Below, one piece after another: positions 35,757 to 45,497 of a DNA stretch of 64,000 nucleotides. The stretch is taken from contig NZ_JAUSUD010000009.1 in NCBI RefSeq assembly GCF_030813355.1, forward strand, positions 1-64,000, read 5' to 3'. The stretch comes from Metabacillus malikii. GTDB taxonomy: Bacteria > Bacillota > Bacilli > Bacillales > Bacillaceae. The position numbers and the translations under genes are program-made. Numbering within the stretch: the stretch's first letter is position 1; every line of letters begins with the position of its first letter. The notes below the pieces were generated by a model, which was given only the letters and a program-made list of their open reading frames with translations, did no database searches and had not been told where the DNA came from.

Positions 35757-35933
35757 ATTAGCTAAATATGTAGTTTGTAACGACTTTTTTATTATATATG
35801 TGTGTAATATGAAAGTCAATATATTTTTCGAAAAAAATGAACAATCTGTAAATCTAAAGATTTATTAGGGCTGTTTCTCCATATTGCTTATAGTTAGTTT
35901 TCGATATAGGTGCATCCCACTTACTTATATGTG

Positions 35934-35980
35934 GTAGGTGGTGGACTTCCCATGACGTACGCCATGTGAGTTCCACCTAC
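35934..35980. other. Hairpin in the tRNA-ysnB gap
   Basis: gtaggtgg and ccacctac arms (with more pairs inside) enclose about 30 bases. It may end the ysnB transcript. It sits in a 40-codon open stretch on the minus strand (35854-35976) that has no start codon. Confidence 0.4.
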
Positions 35981-36060
35981 ACGTATCTAGGGCAGTGTTC
36001 ACTTCCCATCACAATTTTCAGGCTTATTATAGTCCCTACGGAAATCTTAAGAATTAGCCC

Positions 36061-36570
36061 TTACAGATTGAATTGATTTGATAATTCATTTACTTTCTCA
36101 CCAGTCACTTCAAAAAAATTGACATTGACATGATCCTTTTCCACTTCAAGAATTGCATAAGTTTTTTTCCTGCTTAAGACAGGTAAGCGAATGCTTCCCG
36201 GGTTAATAAAAAGCCTGTTATCATTTTTTTCTACTGCAGCGATGTGAGAATGTCCGTAACAAATAATGTCGGCTCCTATTTCTTCCGCTCGGTATTTTAA
36301 ATTCATTAAGGTAGCTTTCACATTGTATAAATGCCCATGTGTCATATACAATTTATATCCATTCATATCATGGATTATTTCATTAGGAAAGTCTTCGCCA
36401 AAATCACAATTGCCTTTGACGATGGAATAAGGAGCTAAATGCTCACTATCTTTAGCTAACTCGGAATCTCCACAATGCAATAACAAATCAACTTCATCCT
36501 TATGACGCTTTGTAATTTCATCTATTTCATTCGTTAAACCGTGACTGTCACTTATAATCAATACGTTCAT
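36061..36570 (-). CDS. ysnB: YfcE/YsnB-family metallophosphoesterase
   Basis: The 169-aa calcineurin-like phosphoesterase shows all metal motifs: SDSHG at the start, HCGDSE, KGNCD, THGH and YGHSH, and INPGS near the end. Family members (MJ0936, YfcE) hydrolyse phosphodiesters with Mn; the physiological substrate is not known. The second of two adjacent ATGs (36570) is used here; GGGAC lies upstream of both. It is the last gene of the rph-rdgB-ysnB run, 26 bases after rdgB, as in B. subtilis. Confidence 0.9.
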   Translation of the reverse strand: MNVLIISDSHGLTNEIDEITKRHKDEVDLLLHCGDSELAKDSEHLAPYSIVKGNCDFGEDFPNEIIHDMNGYKLYMTHGHLYNVKATLMNLKYRAEEIGADIICYGHSHIAAVEKNDNRLFINPGSIRLPVLSRKKTYAILEVEKDHVNVNFFEVTGEKVNELSNQFNL

Positions 36571-36596
36571 CATATGCGCCGTCCCTTTGTTTTTGG

Positions 36597-37184
36597 TTAT
36601 TTAATTAGCTCAATTAATTTTTTTAACGCCATTGCACGATGACTAATATTATTTTTTTCTTCGCTTGATAAGCTTGCCATCGTCTTCATCTTCTCTTTTA
36701 CGATAAATATCGGGTCATATCCAAAACCATTTTCTCCGCTAGGCTGTTCGGCGATATACCCTTCACAAGTTCCTAGTACCGTTTTAGTTGCCTCACCTGG
36801 GGAAGAAATTGCTAATGCACAAACGAAGCGAGCTGTTCGATCCTGTTGGTTGTGAACAGTTGATAATTTTTCAAGTACCTTATTCAAATTATCTTTGTCA
36901 TCCTTATGTAAGCCGGCATAACGTGCAGAATATACTCCTGGTTCACCATTTAGATAATCTATCTCTAAACCTGAATCATCTGCGATTGTTCGTTTATGAT
37001 ATGCATTTGCAATAGCTTCAGCTTTTAATATAGCATTTTCCACAAATGTTGCTCCTGTTTCTTCCACATCTATTGAGTCAGTAAAATCTAACAATGAAAT
37101 CACGTTGTAGCCAAGTGGCTCTAACAATGCTTTAAATTCACGAACTTTTCCAGTATTTTTCGTTGCAATAATAATCTCTGTCAA
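36597..37184 (-). CDS. rdgB: dITP/XTP pyrophosphatase (HAM1/RdgB)
   Basis: The 195-aa protein removes non-canonical purine triphosphates (ITP, dITP, XTP). Signatures are IATKNTGKVREF at the N terminus, DDSGLEIDYLNGEPGVYSAR and GFGYDPIF, and the end SHRAMALKKL. It starts with TTG six bases after the rph stop, with a weak SD (AGGATGA) within the rph end, suggesting translational coupling. It corresponds to ysnA of B. subtilis. Confidence 0.95.
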   Translation of the reverse strand: MTEIIIATKNTGKVREFKALLEPLGYNVISLLDFTDSIDVEETGATFVENAILKAEAIANAYHKRTIADDSGLEIDYLNGEPGVYSARYAGLHKDDKDNLNKVLEKLSTVHNQQDRTARFVCALAISSPGEATKTVLGTCEGYIAEQPSGENGFGYDPIFIVKEKMKTMASLSSEEKNNISHRAMALKKLIELIK

Positions 37185-37190
37185 ATTATA

Positions 37191-37946
37191 TCATCCTGTT
37201 TTTATATTTTTATCAATTATGTGTGCTAAATTTCCTAGCGCAATCTTTTGTATTTCGATTAACGATTGTACACCTTCCTCGGCTAAGTCGAGAAGTTCGT
37301 TAAGTTGGCTTCTTGTGAAAGTTGATTCTTCACCAGTCCCTTGTACTTCAACTAAATTGCCTTGAGATGTCATAATGACATTCATGTCAACTTGTGCTGA
37401 AGAATCTTCCTTATAATTTAAATCTAGTATCTCACCGTGTTGTTTGTCAACTCCTACTGATACTGCAGCTAAATAATCTGTAATGGGTAATGTCTTTAAC
37501 TTTCCTTGATCGATTAGCTTTCCAAGAGCGATCGTCATAGCAACAAAGGCTCCAGTAATTGAAGCTGTACGAGTTCCTCCGTCAGCCTGGATGACGTCAC
37601 AATCAACCCAGATTGTTTTTTCGCCTAGCGCTTTTAAATCAACTACTGCTCTTAATGCTCTCCCAATTAAACGCTGAATTTCCATCGTACGCCCAGTAAT
37701 TTTCCCTTTTGAGGATTCTCTAATCGTTCGTTGTTCTGTAGCTCGCGGGAGCATCGAATATTCTGCTGTAATCCATCCTTTGCCTTCCCCGCGCATAAAT
37801 GGGGGAACTCTGTCTTCAATGCTTGCATTACAAATAACTTTCGTATTTCCTACAGTTATTAAGACGGAGCCTTCAGGGTGAATAATGAAATCTTTTATCA
37901 TTTCAACTTTTCTTAATTGATTTACTTCGCGTCCATCATGTCTCAT
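37191..37946 (-). CDS. rph: RNase PH
   Basis: The 251-aa phosphorolytic 3'-5' exoribonuclease trims tRNA 3' ends. Hallmarks are [12 protein letters not shown] at the start, [25 protein letters not shown], and [22 protein letters not shown] at 37946 is chosen because GGAGG lies 7 bases upstream; the frame extends seven codons further. It starts the rph-rdgB-ysnB run after the gerM terminator. Confidence 0.95.
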   Translation of the reverse strand: MRHDGREVNQLRKVEMIKDFIIHPEGSVLITVGNTKVICNASIEDRVPPFMRGEGKGWITAEYSMLPRATEQRTIRESSKGKITGRTMEIQRLIGRALRAVVDLKALGEKTIWVDCDVIQADGGTRTASITGAFVAMTIALGKLIDQGKLKTLPITDYLAAVSVGVDKQHGEILDLNYKEDSSAQVDMNVIMTSQGNLVEVQGTGEESTFTRSQLNELLDLAEEGVQSLIEIQKIALGNLAHIIDKNIKTG

Positions 37947-37995
37947 ATCCGTACCTCCACTAAACAAACTCTTTTATGTATTTCCAAATGAAGAA

Positions 37996-38023
37996 AGAGG
38001 TAGCTTTATTTAAGCATACCTCT
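37996..38023 (-). terminator. Terminator of gerM
   Basis: A stem agaggta/tacctct with an inner gctt/aagc pair is followed by TTTCTTC on the minus strand. Confidence 0.55.
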
Positions 38024-38057
38024 CATTACCCATCTTTAGTATATCAAAAACATCTAA

Positions 38058-39128
38058 TTAAAAACTACCTGTGTTTACTTTTGCTGGTCTTGTTACAGCT
38101 TCTGATAGCTTTTCACCGTTTTCATTTAGCAAGTCAGCCTTACCATTTACAGTTATGGCAACACTGTCGACACCTTCTTGCTCTGTTAATGTTAATACTA
38201 GTGATTCTAGAACTTGAGATGAAACGATTTTTTGTTCTTCATCAAAGCTACCGTAAATTGCTTCATTGAAGTCTAGCGTTACTTTTCCATCTTCAAGTTT
38301 TGGCGCGCTTAACAACTCCACTCCATTTTGGAATTCTGTTAACAGCCCTGTTGCTAAAGCTGGTCCATTCACTAATTCTTCAACTGCAGATACGATTGGA
38401 TCTGTCTCCGTGTTGCTTACCCTTTTCGTGACTGGAACAAAATACTCCTGCCCGTCGGTTTCGGCACTATAATAAACTGTTAATGGGTGAGTATTTGTAA
38501 AATCTACGACATCTGAAGAATCATGATTAATGCCATCTTCTCTACTTACACCATCATGAATTGGCGTACCAGCTACAGGCATCTCTTTTTGCTCATGTCC
38601 GTTAACCCATATTTTAACCTTTTCAACTGAATCAAATTGCGTTAACGTCCAAGTAATTGCTTGAAGTATTTTCTCTTCATCTTCTTTATTGTATGAAGTG
38701 AATTCTTTTGAAAAATCTGCAGTAGCAACCCCATCTTTAATATTAACACCAATTACCTCCGTATCTTGAGGGAGCACTGCTCTAAAACCATTTGGCAGCA
38801 TTTCTGAAATTGGTCCACCTTCTACTAAATGTTCTAAGGCTAATTTTGCAACACTTTTCGTTTCTGGTAAGTTTACTGTATACGGAACAACAAAGCCATT
38901 TTTATCAATTAAATATAATTGACTTGCCATTTTTTCAGCTGCTTCTTCACCTGCAACATCCTCTACTTTTCCTTGTTCATTAATTTGCTCGCCATCTTTC
39001 GTGAATGTTACATCTTGTGGTGGGTCAATCTCCTTTGTTGCTTTCTCAGCATCAAATAGTCCACAGCCTGAGAGTAACATCGATGATGCAATAACCGTAA
39101 TCGCAATCTGTTTGTTGTATTTAGACAT
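38058..39128 (-). CDS. gerM: Spore germination/sporulation lipoprotein GerM
   Basis: The 356-aa protein has a signal peptide ending in the lipobox LSGC (residues near 20-23) and two repeated GerMN domains (about 70-205 and 225-345), each with a pattern like LEHLVEGGP...LPQDTEV...DGVATADFSKEF. In B. subtilis GerM contributes to engulfment-stage assembly and germination, in the mother cell. It lies between racE and rph, as in B. subtilis. I could not define a sigma-E promoter with confidence. Confidence 0.92.
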   Translation of the reverse strand: MSKYNKQIAITVIASSMLLSGCGLFDAEKATKEIDPPQDVTFTKDGEQINEQGKVEDVAGEEAAEKMASQLYLIDKNGFVVPYTVNLPETKSVAKLALEHLVEGGPISEMLPNGFRAVLPQDTEVIGVNIKDGVATADFSKEFTSYNKEDEEKILQAITWTLTQFDSVEKVKIWVNGHEQKEMPVAGTPIHDGVSREDGINHDSSDVVDFTNTHPLTVYYSAETDGQEYFVPVTKRVSNTETDPIVSAVEELVNGPALATGLLTEFQNGVELLSAPKLEDGKVTLDFNEAIYGSFDEEQKIVSSQVLESLVLTLTEQEGVDSVAITVNGKADLLNENGEKLSEAVTRPAKVNTGSF

Positions 39129-39418
39129 TCAAATCCCTCCAAAGGCAGTTTGTACTAATATGTATACGAGCTATCCTCAGTTTTAGACCGATTTTTTGTA
39201 CAAAATGTCTTTTCAAGAGAATGAAAGATTAAGTGAAACTCAATCAGTGGGATTCAAACTTACTAAACATCTCTAATGATCTCTTTATGATTTGAAGTGG
39301 AAATCTTCTTACGGACGGTTGCACCGAGAAAAAAAGGACAATTAAGAAGTAGCTTTAGCACTTCCATTCATACATCGAACGTGAAGGCAAGCCTTTCTTC
39401 TATCATGTCCTTTTTTTA

Positions 39419-40234
39419 TCAAATATGTTTTGCATTTTCAAGTGAGATTGATTTGACATTTTCAATAGGCTGTTCAAACCATTTTGATGCAATTTTCTCA
39501 AAAAGTTGTTTTGGTCCTGTTGTTAAGAATTGATGTTCCTTTTTACCGGCTGTTTGATTAAGTGCTTTTTTAAACGATAAGATTGTACTAACTTCCCTTG
39601 CTGTTTCATCACCGGAGCAAATTATTTTAACTGCTTGTCCCATATATTTCTCAATTTGGGGCTGTAATATAGGGTAATGTGTACAGCCGAGGATAAGTGT
39701 GTCAATTTTCGTCCCCTTAAATGACTGTAAAGATTGTTCGACTATTTCAGTAGCTTCATCACCTTCGTATTCCCCGCTTTCGACTAGCGGGACAAACTTT
39801 GGGCAGGCAAGACTATCTATTTTCAGTTGATTATTTAAAGTTTTTAACGCTGATTCATACGCTGCGCTTTTAATTGTATTCACTGTGCCAATAACACCGA
39901 TATGATCATTCTTTGTTACTTTCACTGCAGTTCTAGCGCCAGGGAAGATTACTCCGATGACAGGAATTTGGATCGTTTCCTGGATTTCTTGAAGCGCGAT
40001 TGCTGTTGCAGTATTACAAGCAATGACTAACATTTTTATATGGTGATTATCCAGAAGATAATTCGTCATTTCCCATGTGAATTTACGTACTTCTTCTGCA
40101 GGCCTAGGTCCATATGGACATCTAGCTGTATCTCCTAAATATATGATTTCTTCTTTTGGTAGTTGTCTCATGATTTCTTTTGCGACAGTTAAACCACCGA
40201 CACCAGAATCAATGACTCCGATTGGACTTTTCAA
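39419..40234 (-). CDS. racE: Glutamate racemase
   Basis: The 271-aa enzyme makes D-glutamate for peptidoglycan. Catalytic cysteines lie in VIACNTATA and ILGCTHYP, and the N terminus [17 protein letters not shown] is typical, as is GDTARCPYG. It follows the MarR gene by 9 bases. The 290-base gap to gerM (39129-39418) contains aaaaaaaggaca and tgtccttttttt arms about 65 bases apart, possibly a large terminator loop. Confidence 0.95.
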   Translation of the reverse strand: MKSPIGVIDSGVGGLTVAKEIMRQLPKEEIIYLGDTARCPYGPRPAEEVRKFTWEMTNYLLDNHHIKMLVIACNTATAIALQEIQETIQIPVIGVIFPGARTAVKVTKNDHIGVIGTVNTIKSAAYESALKTLNNQLKIDSLACPKFVPLVESGEYEGDEATEIVEQSLQSFKGTKIDTLILGCTHYPILQPQIEKYMGQAVKIICSGDETAREVSTILSFKKALNQTAGKKEHQFLTTGPKQLFEKIASKWFEQPIENVKSISLENAKHI

Positions 40235-40243
40235 AACATCGCC

Positions 40244-40696
40244 TCATTTTTCTTTCATTTCTTGTTGTAATTTCATTATCGATTTTGCAAGAACCTTCAG
40301 TTCCTCGTCTTCAAAGTTAGTTAGAATCGTATTAAGGTATTGCTGTCTTTTTTCTACGACTTCCTCAATCACACGTTCTCCCTCTTCTAATAGATGGATT
40401 CGTACAACTCTCCGATCTTTTGGGTTTCTAACTCTCAATACTAGTTTATTCTTTTCCATTCGATCGATTAAATCTGTTGTCGTACTGCAAGCCAGGAATA
40501 ATTTGTTTGATAGTTCACCGATCGTTAAGTCTCCATCCTCCCACAACCATTGCAAAGCGGCAAATTGAGGTGGGGTTATTCCGTAATCACTTAGTATCCC
40601 TCGACCCTTTTGCTTAAGTATACCTGTTATATGACGCAGCGACTTTTCCAAGCTTACTACGGTTTGGTCTTTACTTATTTCAAGTTTATTTTTCAA
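40244..40696 (-). CDS. ysmB: MarR-family regulator (YsmB-like)
   Basis: The 150-aa protein has a MarR winged helix: ITPPQFAALQWLWEDGDLTIGELSNKLFLACSTTTDLIDRME and the wing RVRNPKDRRVVRIHL. It begins the marR-racE pair, as ysmB-racE in B. subtilis. The ligand and targets are unknown. In B. subtilis a ysmA gene lies between gerE and ysmB; the 182-base gap here has only the gerE hairpin, so ysmA is absent. Confidence 0.85.
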   Translation of the reverse strand: MKNKLEISKDQTVVSLEKSLRHITGILKQKGRGILSDYGITPPQFAALQWLWEDGDLTIGELSNKLFLACSTTTDLIDRMEKNKLVLRVRNPKDRRVVRIHLLEEGERVIEEVVEKRQQYLNTILTNFEDEELKVLAKSIMKLQQEMKEK

Positions 40697-40844
40697 CTTT
40701 ATACCCTCGCTAATAAGTAGTCAATCGTTGTTTTTATATTGTTATGTATCAACATTATAATTGTCTACGTTTTATATAAAAAAAGCAAGATTCAATTGCC
40801 CGTCACTTATCTATATACATCCTAATATGTTGGAACAGATAATA

Positions 40845-40873
40845 ACCGGCTAACATTTTAACAGTTAGCCGGT
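40845..40873 (-). terminator. Hairpin after gerE
   Basis: A perfect 10-bp stem (accggctaac / gttagccggt) lies 5 bases after the gerE stop; the U-tract is weak. Confidence 0.6.
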
Positions 40874-40878
40874 ATAGG

Positions 40879-41103
40879 TTAGAGCTCTAGTTCACCCATT
40901 CGAAGGAGCTCGACAACCGCTTGAGAACGTCCCTTTACACCAAGCTTTTGCATCGCATTCGAGATATGGTTCCGAACCGTTTTTTCACTAATGAAGAGCT
41001 CGCTAGCTATTTCTTTTGTTGTCTTATCTTGAACTAACAGTTCGAAAACTTCTCTCTCTCTTTTCGTGAGTAATGGCTTTGATTGAAACTCTTTCTCTTT
41101 CAA
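40879..41103 (-). CDS. gerE: Late mother-cell sporulation regulator GerE
   Basis: The 74-aa LuxR-type HTH protein matches B. subtilis GerE, as I recall it, practically residue for residue ([27 protein letters not shown]). It controls sigma-K-dependent coat genes as repressor or activator. It starts with TTG behind AAGGAGG. A sigma-K promoter with perfect spacing lies 65 bases upstream, agreeing with known gerE control. This is the strongest single indication that the organism is a Bacillus-like spore former. Confidence 0.97.
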   Translation of the reverse strand: MKEKEFQSKPLLTKREREVFELLVQDKTTKEIASELFISEKTVRNHISNAMQKLGVKGRSQAVVELLRMGELEL

Positions 41104-41167
41104 GTATTGTAACCCTCCTTGCTAAGGTGAGAGCTGATCTAACGGATGGGTATATATTTAGTCAACA

Positions 41168-41196
41168 TATACTATGTGTATAAGATTCTTACTGTG
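41168..41196 (-). promoter_or_regulatory. Sigma-K promoter of gerE
   Basis: On the minus strand CACA (41196-41193), 16 bases, then CATAGTATA (41176-41168), an exact match to the sigma-K consensus mACm-N16-CATAnnnTA. Confidence 0.8.
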
Positions 41197-41217
41197 ACTG
41201 AATTACATCGGAAAAGG

Positions 41218-41334
41218 TTATTTATCTAAGTCCAATTTCATCCAGCCGTTTTTTATGACCAATTCTAGTTCATTCAATGTTACTAACCCACATATAAAAT
41301 GATCATTGCTTATGATAGCGTATGTAAATATCAT
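41218..41334 (-). CDS. Short open frame of 38 codons, possible small protein or remnant
   Basis: Between sdhB and gerE an ATG at 41334 opens 38 protein-like codons (NDHFICGLVTLNELELV, ending KNGWMKLDLDK). No SD precedes it, and the frame is open for about 11 codons upstream, so it could be the tail of a decayed gene. It lies downstream of the sdhB terminator and upstream of the gerE promoter. I do not recognise it. Confidence 0.3.
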   Translation of the reverse strand: MIFTYAIISNDHFICGLVTLNELELVIKNGWMKLDLDK

Positions 41335-41395
41335 CTTTTTGTTCGTATTTAAAGGGTCTTTTCATAATGATAGTTATGTCATTTCTTTTGGCAAT

Positions 41396-41421
41396 GAAAA
41401 AGGACTGACATATGTCAGTCC
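41396..41421 (-). terminator. Terminator of sdhCAB
   Basis: A perfect palindrome ggactgacatatgtcagtcc is followed on the minus strand by five U, 12 bases after the sdhB stop. Confidence 0.85.
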
Positions 41422-41432
41422 CCCTTACACTA

Positions 41433-42194
41433 TTACCCTTGGTCACTACCAAAGAAGTTACGGAATGATTGGATTGCCGTGTCTCTATTTAACGCGGCAA
41501 TTGAAGTTGTTAACGGAATGCCTTTCGGGCAGGATTGAACACAGTTCTGTGAATTACCACAGTTGGCTAAACCACCATCACCCATAATAGCTTCAAGTCG
41601 TTCAGCTTTGTTCATTTCTCCAGTTGGATGGGCATTAAATAAACGTACTTGTGATAATGGAGCCGGTCCAATGAAATTTGATTTACTGTTTACGTTTGGA
41701 CATGCTTCTAAACAAACGCCACAAGTCATACATTTCGATAACTCATATGCCCATTGACGCTTCTTCTCAGGCATACGTGGCCCAGGCCCTAAATCGTATG
41801 TTCCATCAACAGGTATCCAAGCTTTCACTTTTTTTAGAGAGTCAAACATCCGTTTCCGGTCAACTTGTAAATCACGAATGACTGGGAATGTTCTCATCGG
41901 CTCTAATCTAATTGGTTGCTCTAATTTATCGACAAGAGCAGAACAAGATTGTTGCGGCTTGCCGTTAATAACCATCGAGCACGCACCACAAACTTCCTCT
42001 AAGCAGTTCATATCCCAATTTATCGGTGTTGTTTTCTTACCGTCAACATTTACAGGATTACGACGAATTTCCATTAATGCTGAAATAACGTTCATATTTG
42101 GACGATATGGTACCTCGAACGTTTCCTCATAAGAGTTTGCCTCAGGTGATTCTTGGCGAGTAATAATAAATCGAACTACTTTTTTCTCGCTCAT
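41433..42194 (-). CDS. sdhB: Succinate dehydrogenase iron-sulfur subunit
   Basis: The 253-aa protein binds three Fe-S clusters: the [2Fe-2S] site in LEEVCGACSMVING with a preceding and later Cys, and the CMTCGVCLEACP and CVQSCPKG sets for [4Fe-4S] and [3Fe-4S]. It passes electrons from the SdhA flavin to membrane menaquinone. Its ATG overlaps the sdhA stop by one base (TAATG), so translation is coupled. Confidence 0.97.
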   Translation of the reverse strand: MSEKKVVRFIITRQESPEANSYEETFEVPYRPNMNVISALMEIRRNPVNVDGKKTTPINWDMNCLEEVCGACSMVINGKPQQSCSALVDKLEQPIRLEPMRTFPVIRDLQVDRKRMFDSLKKVKAWIPVDGTYDLGPGPRMPEKKRQWAYELSKCMTCGVCLEACPNVNSKSNFIGPAPLSQVRLFNAHPTGEMNKAERLEAIMGDGGLANCGNSQNCVQSCPKGIPLTTSIAALNRDTAIQSFRNFFGSDQG

Positions 42195-43957
42195 TATTTA
42201 TCCCCCTTTTTGCTTTTTGAGTAATCGCGTTTACGTGGCTTAATTAATGATACATCAACATCTTCATATTTGAATTCAGGTGCTGAATTTTCGCCAGTAA
42301 ATGTCGCCATTGTTGTTTTTAAGAATTCCTCGTCATTTCGTTCAGGGAATTCTGGTTTATAATGCGCACCGCGACTTTCATTACGGTTATATGCACCTAG
42401 TGTAATAACGCGTGCTAGATGAAGCATGTTTTTCAATTGTCTTGTAAATGTCGCACCTTGATTACTCCATTTAGCAGTATCGTTGATGTTAATTTTTTCA
42501 AAGCGTTCCATCAGCTCTTGAATCTTCTCATCTGTTTTAAGGAGTTTATCGTTGTAACGAACAACTGTAACATTGTCTGTCATCCATTCCCCTAATTCTT
42601 TATGAAGCACATATGCATTTTCATTGCCATCTAGATTCATAATATGATTCCATTTATCTTCTTCTTTCTTGATGTAACCATCGTATAAAGTTGAAGATAG
42701 GTCTTCCGCACTCTTCTCAAGACCTTGAATATATTTAACAGCGTTAGGTCCAGCAACCATTCCTCCATACACTGCTGAAAGCAATGAGTTTGCACCAAGT
42801 CGGTTTGCACCGTGCATTGAATAGTCACATTCTCCTGCAGCAAATAATCCAGGTATATTTGTCATTTGGTCATAATCAATCCAAAGTCCACCCATCGAAT
42901 AGTGAACAGCTGGGAAGATTTTCATTGGAACTTTACGAGGATCATCACCCATAAATTTTTCATAAATTTCAATGATACCACCTAGTTTGATGTCTAACTC
43001 TTTCGGGTCTTTATGCGAAAGGTCTAGATAAACCATGTTTTCGCCATTAATTCCTAGCTTTTGCTCAACACATACATCGAATATTTCACGTGTAGCAATA
43101 TCACGTGGCACTAGGTTACCGTAAGCAGGATATTTTTCTTCTAGGAAGTACCAAGGTTTACCATCCTTATATGTCCATACTCGTCCACCTTCACCACGAG
43201 CAGATTCACTCATTAGTCGCAGCTTATCATCACCAGGAATCGCAGTCGGATGAATTTGAATAAATTCACCATTTGCATATGTAACCCCTTGCTGATAAAC
43301 AATTGATGCTGCTGAACCAGTATTAATAATTGAGTTTGTAGATTTACCAAAAATAATTCCAGGTCCGCCTGTTGCCATAATTACTGCATCTGAACGGAAT
43401 GATTCAATTTGCATCGAAGTAAGGTTTTGGGCTGTGATACCACGACAGACGCCGTCGTCATCAATAACAGCACCCAAAAACTCCCAGCCTTCATATTTCG
43501 TTACAAGTCCTGCGACTTCATAACGGCGTACTTGTTCATCTAACGCATAAAGCAACTGCTGCCCTGTTGTTGCTCCTGCAAAAGCAGTACGGTGGTATTG
43601 TGTACCGCCGAAACGTCTAAAATCTAAAAGTCCTTCCGGGGTACGGTTGAACATAACACCCATGCGGTCAAATAGGTGGATAATTGCTGGCGCAGCTTCT
43701 GCTAACGCCTTAACAGGTGGCTGATTTGCTAAGAAATCCCCTCCATAAACCGTATCATCAAAATGCTCCCAAGGAGAATCTCCTTCTCCTTTTGTATTAA
43801 CTGCCCCGTTTATTCCACCCTGTGCACAAACTGAGTGAGAACGTTTTACAGGTACTAAAGAAAATAAATCTACTTGAACGCCAGCTTCAGCGGCCTTCAT
43901 AGTTGCCATAAGACCAGCTAGCCCGCCTCCGACAACGATAATTTTATTATTACTCAT
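42194..43957 (-). CDS. sdhA: Succinate dehydrogenase flavoprotein subunit
   Basis: The 587-aa protein has the FAD-binding VVGGGLAGLMA and covalent-flavin HSVCAQGGINGA near its N terminus, and the catalytic region RDIATREIFDVC and HYSMGGLW. It oxidises succinate in the TCA cycle. It is very close to B. subtilis SdhA in the stretches I can recall. ATG at 43957 is chosen because AAGGAG lies 8 bases upstream; the GTG three codons earlier overlaps the SD. Confidence 0.97.
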   Translation of the reverse strand: MSNNKIIVVGGGLAGLMATMKAAEAGVQVDLFSLVPVKRSHSVCAQGGINGAVNTKGEGDSPWEHFDDTVYGGDFLANQPPVKALAEAAPAIIHLFDRMGVMFNRTPEGLLDFRRFGGTQYHRTAFAGATTGQQLLYALDEQVRRYEVAGLVTKYEGWEFLGAVIDDDGVCRGITAQNLTSMQIESFRSDAVIMATGGPGIIFGKSTNSIINTGSAASIVYQQGVTYANGEFIQIHPTAIPGDDKLRLMSESARGEGGRVWTYKDGKPWYFLEEKYPAYGNLVPRDIATREIFDVCVEQKLGINGENMVYLDLSHKDPKELDIKLGGIIEIYEKFMGDDPRKVPMKIFPAVHYSMGGLWIDYDQMTNIPGLFAAGECDYSMHGANRLGANSLLSAVYGGMVAGPNAVKYIQGLEKSAEDLSSTLYDGYIKKEEDKWNHIMNLDGNENAYVLHKELGEWMTDNVTVVRYNDKLLKTDEKIQELMERFEKININDTAKWSNQGATFTRQLKNMLHLARVITLGAYNRNESRGAHYKPEFPERNDEEFLKTTMATFTGENSAPEFKYEDVDVSLIKPRKRDYSKSKKGDK

Positions 43958-43995
43958 TAACCCCACTCCTTTTAATCACTATTACTGGATCTGGA

Positions 43996-44604
43996 TTAGA
44001 CGAATGCAAAGATTGCGCGAACACCAACAATTGAAAGCGCTACAAATATTGCTAGCGTTACATATGTGGAAATCTGTTGTGAGCGTGGAGTAACCGTAAT
44101 TCCCCAGCTTACTGCAAATGACCATAACCCATTCGCAAAATGGAAGATTGTTGAAATAACCCCTACTAAATAGATTACTAGCATAACAGGACTACTTAAA
44201 ATAGATGCCATCATATCGAAATTCACTTCTTGACCGAAGGCAGCTGCTATTCTTGTTTCCCATACATGCCATACGATAAAAATAAATGCAATAATACCTG
44301 TAACACGTTGTAGCATGAACAACCAGTTTCTTAAGAAACTGTAATTGTTGACGTTGTTTTTTGCTGTAAATGCAATATAAACACCGTAAATTGCATGGTA
44401 TAAAAGTGGAACGAAAATCACAAAGATTTCCAATAGATACCGAAAAGGTAACATTTCCATAAAGTGTGCTGCTTGATTAAATGCTTCCGCACCTCTTGTT
44501 GCAAAATGATTGACGACAAGATGCTGCACTAAAAACAGCCCTACAGGAATGACACCTAATAACGAGTGAAGCCTACGATTGACAAACTCTCTGTTTCCAG
44601 CCAT
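43996..44604 (-). CDS. sdhC: Succinate dehydrogenase cytochrome b558 subunit
   Basis: The 202-aa protein has five membrane helices with haem-ligand histidines (RRLHSLLG, FLVQHLVVNHF, LLYHAIYG, IVWHVWETR, TIFHFANG), the di-haem anchor type of Gram-positive SQR. It is the first gene of sdhCAB, with GGGGG before the ATG. The 344-base gap to divergent yslB (44605-44948) must hold the sdh promoter and the yslB promoter; I could not locate them reliably. Confidence 0.96.
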   Translation of the reverse strand: MAGNREFVNRRLHSLLGVIPVGLFLVQHLVVNHFATRGAEAFNQAAHFMEMLPFRYLLEIFVIFVPLLYHAIYGVYIAFTAKNNVNNYSFLRNWLFMLQRVTGIIAFIFIVWHVWETRIAAAFGQEVNFDMMASILSSPVMLVIYLVGVISTIFHFANGLWSFAVSWGITVTPRSQQISTYVTLAIFVALSIVGVRAIFAFV

Positions 44605-44948
44605 TACACATACCCCCTAGTTCGATAGTACACACACATTTTTAATCGTTATAAAAAGATTTACCCTTTATTTCCTTATAAACTCATTTTCTATGAATAT
44701 ATGGAAATATTAATGGGTAATGACAAAAAAAGTACATATATGCCACATAATTGTGACAAATCCATTTTACTCTCATAAAAGTATAGCGTCAAGAAAACGC
44801 GTTCATAAATTTAAATTTTTCGACAAATCGGTTTTATTTATAAATTTATTTTATCACAATTATTTAATTCCACTTATTTTTAGTTAATATTACATGTTTT
44901 TCAGTATTGTACTTGTTATATAATAAACGTTAGAAAGAGGGGAATACC

Positions 44949-45443
44949 GTGAATAAACATTCGATACAATTGAACAGTGAAGAACTAAAGGAATTTCAAA
45001 TTCCAGCTTTTGGCTATGAATTACTTAGAGAAGTATTGCTACCTAGTATATTAGGTAAAGAACATGCACAAATGCTTTACTGGGCAGGAAAAGATTTAGC
45101 CAGGAAATATCCGTTAAATTCTGTTGAAGACTTAATATTATTTTTTAATACCGCAGGGTGGGGAAGCTTACAATTACTGAAACAAACGAAACATGATTTA
45201 GAGTTCGAACTAAGCAGTGAACTTATTTCTCAAAGAATCGCACAGGCAAAGGACTGTAGCTTCCAGTTAGAAGCTGGTTTTATAGCTGAACAACTCCAAA
45301 CAATCAACGGCTTTATTACTGAGACACATGAACAAGTAAAAAGACGTGCAAGAAAAGTTGTGTTCACAGCAAAATGGGATCAAAAGGATAAACTCGAACC
45401 TTCTACCGATTTAGGTAGTAGGAAGGAAAAAACTCGTTTTTAA
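44949..45443 (+). CDS. yslB: YslB-like DUF2507 protein
   Basis: The 164-aa protein of the DUF2507/YslB family has the patterns IPAFGYELLREVLLPSILG and AGKDLARKYPL, in the same place (between lysC and sdhC) as in B. subtilis. The family belongs to the ligand-binding NO-signalling/V4R-like fold group, function not known. It starts with GTG behind GAGGGG. The last 20 residues are basic and polar. It is convergent with lysC. Confidence 0.88.
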   Translation: MNKHSIQLNSEELKEFQIPAFGYELLREVLLPSILGKEHAQMLYWAGKDLARKYPLNSVEDLILFFNTAGWGSLQLLKQTKHDLEFELSSELISQRIAQAKDCSFQLEAGFIAEQLQTINGFITETHEQVKRRARKVVFTAKWDQKDKLEPSTDLGSRKEKTRF

Positions 45444-45497
45444 TTAATGCATATGGTGACACCTTAAGATAAGTATTTGTTAATAGCAAATGCGATT

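Noticed and set aside
39129-39418. Small gene between racE and gerM
   Set aside because: A 25-codon stretch can be read on the minus strand but lacks a start with SD; the region is better explained by a large hairpin.
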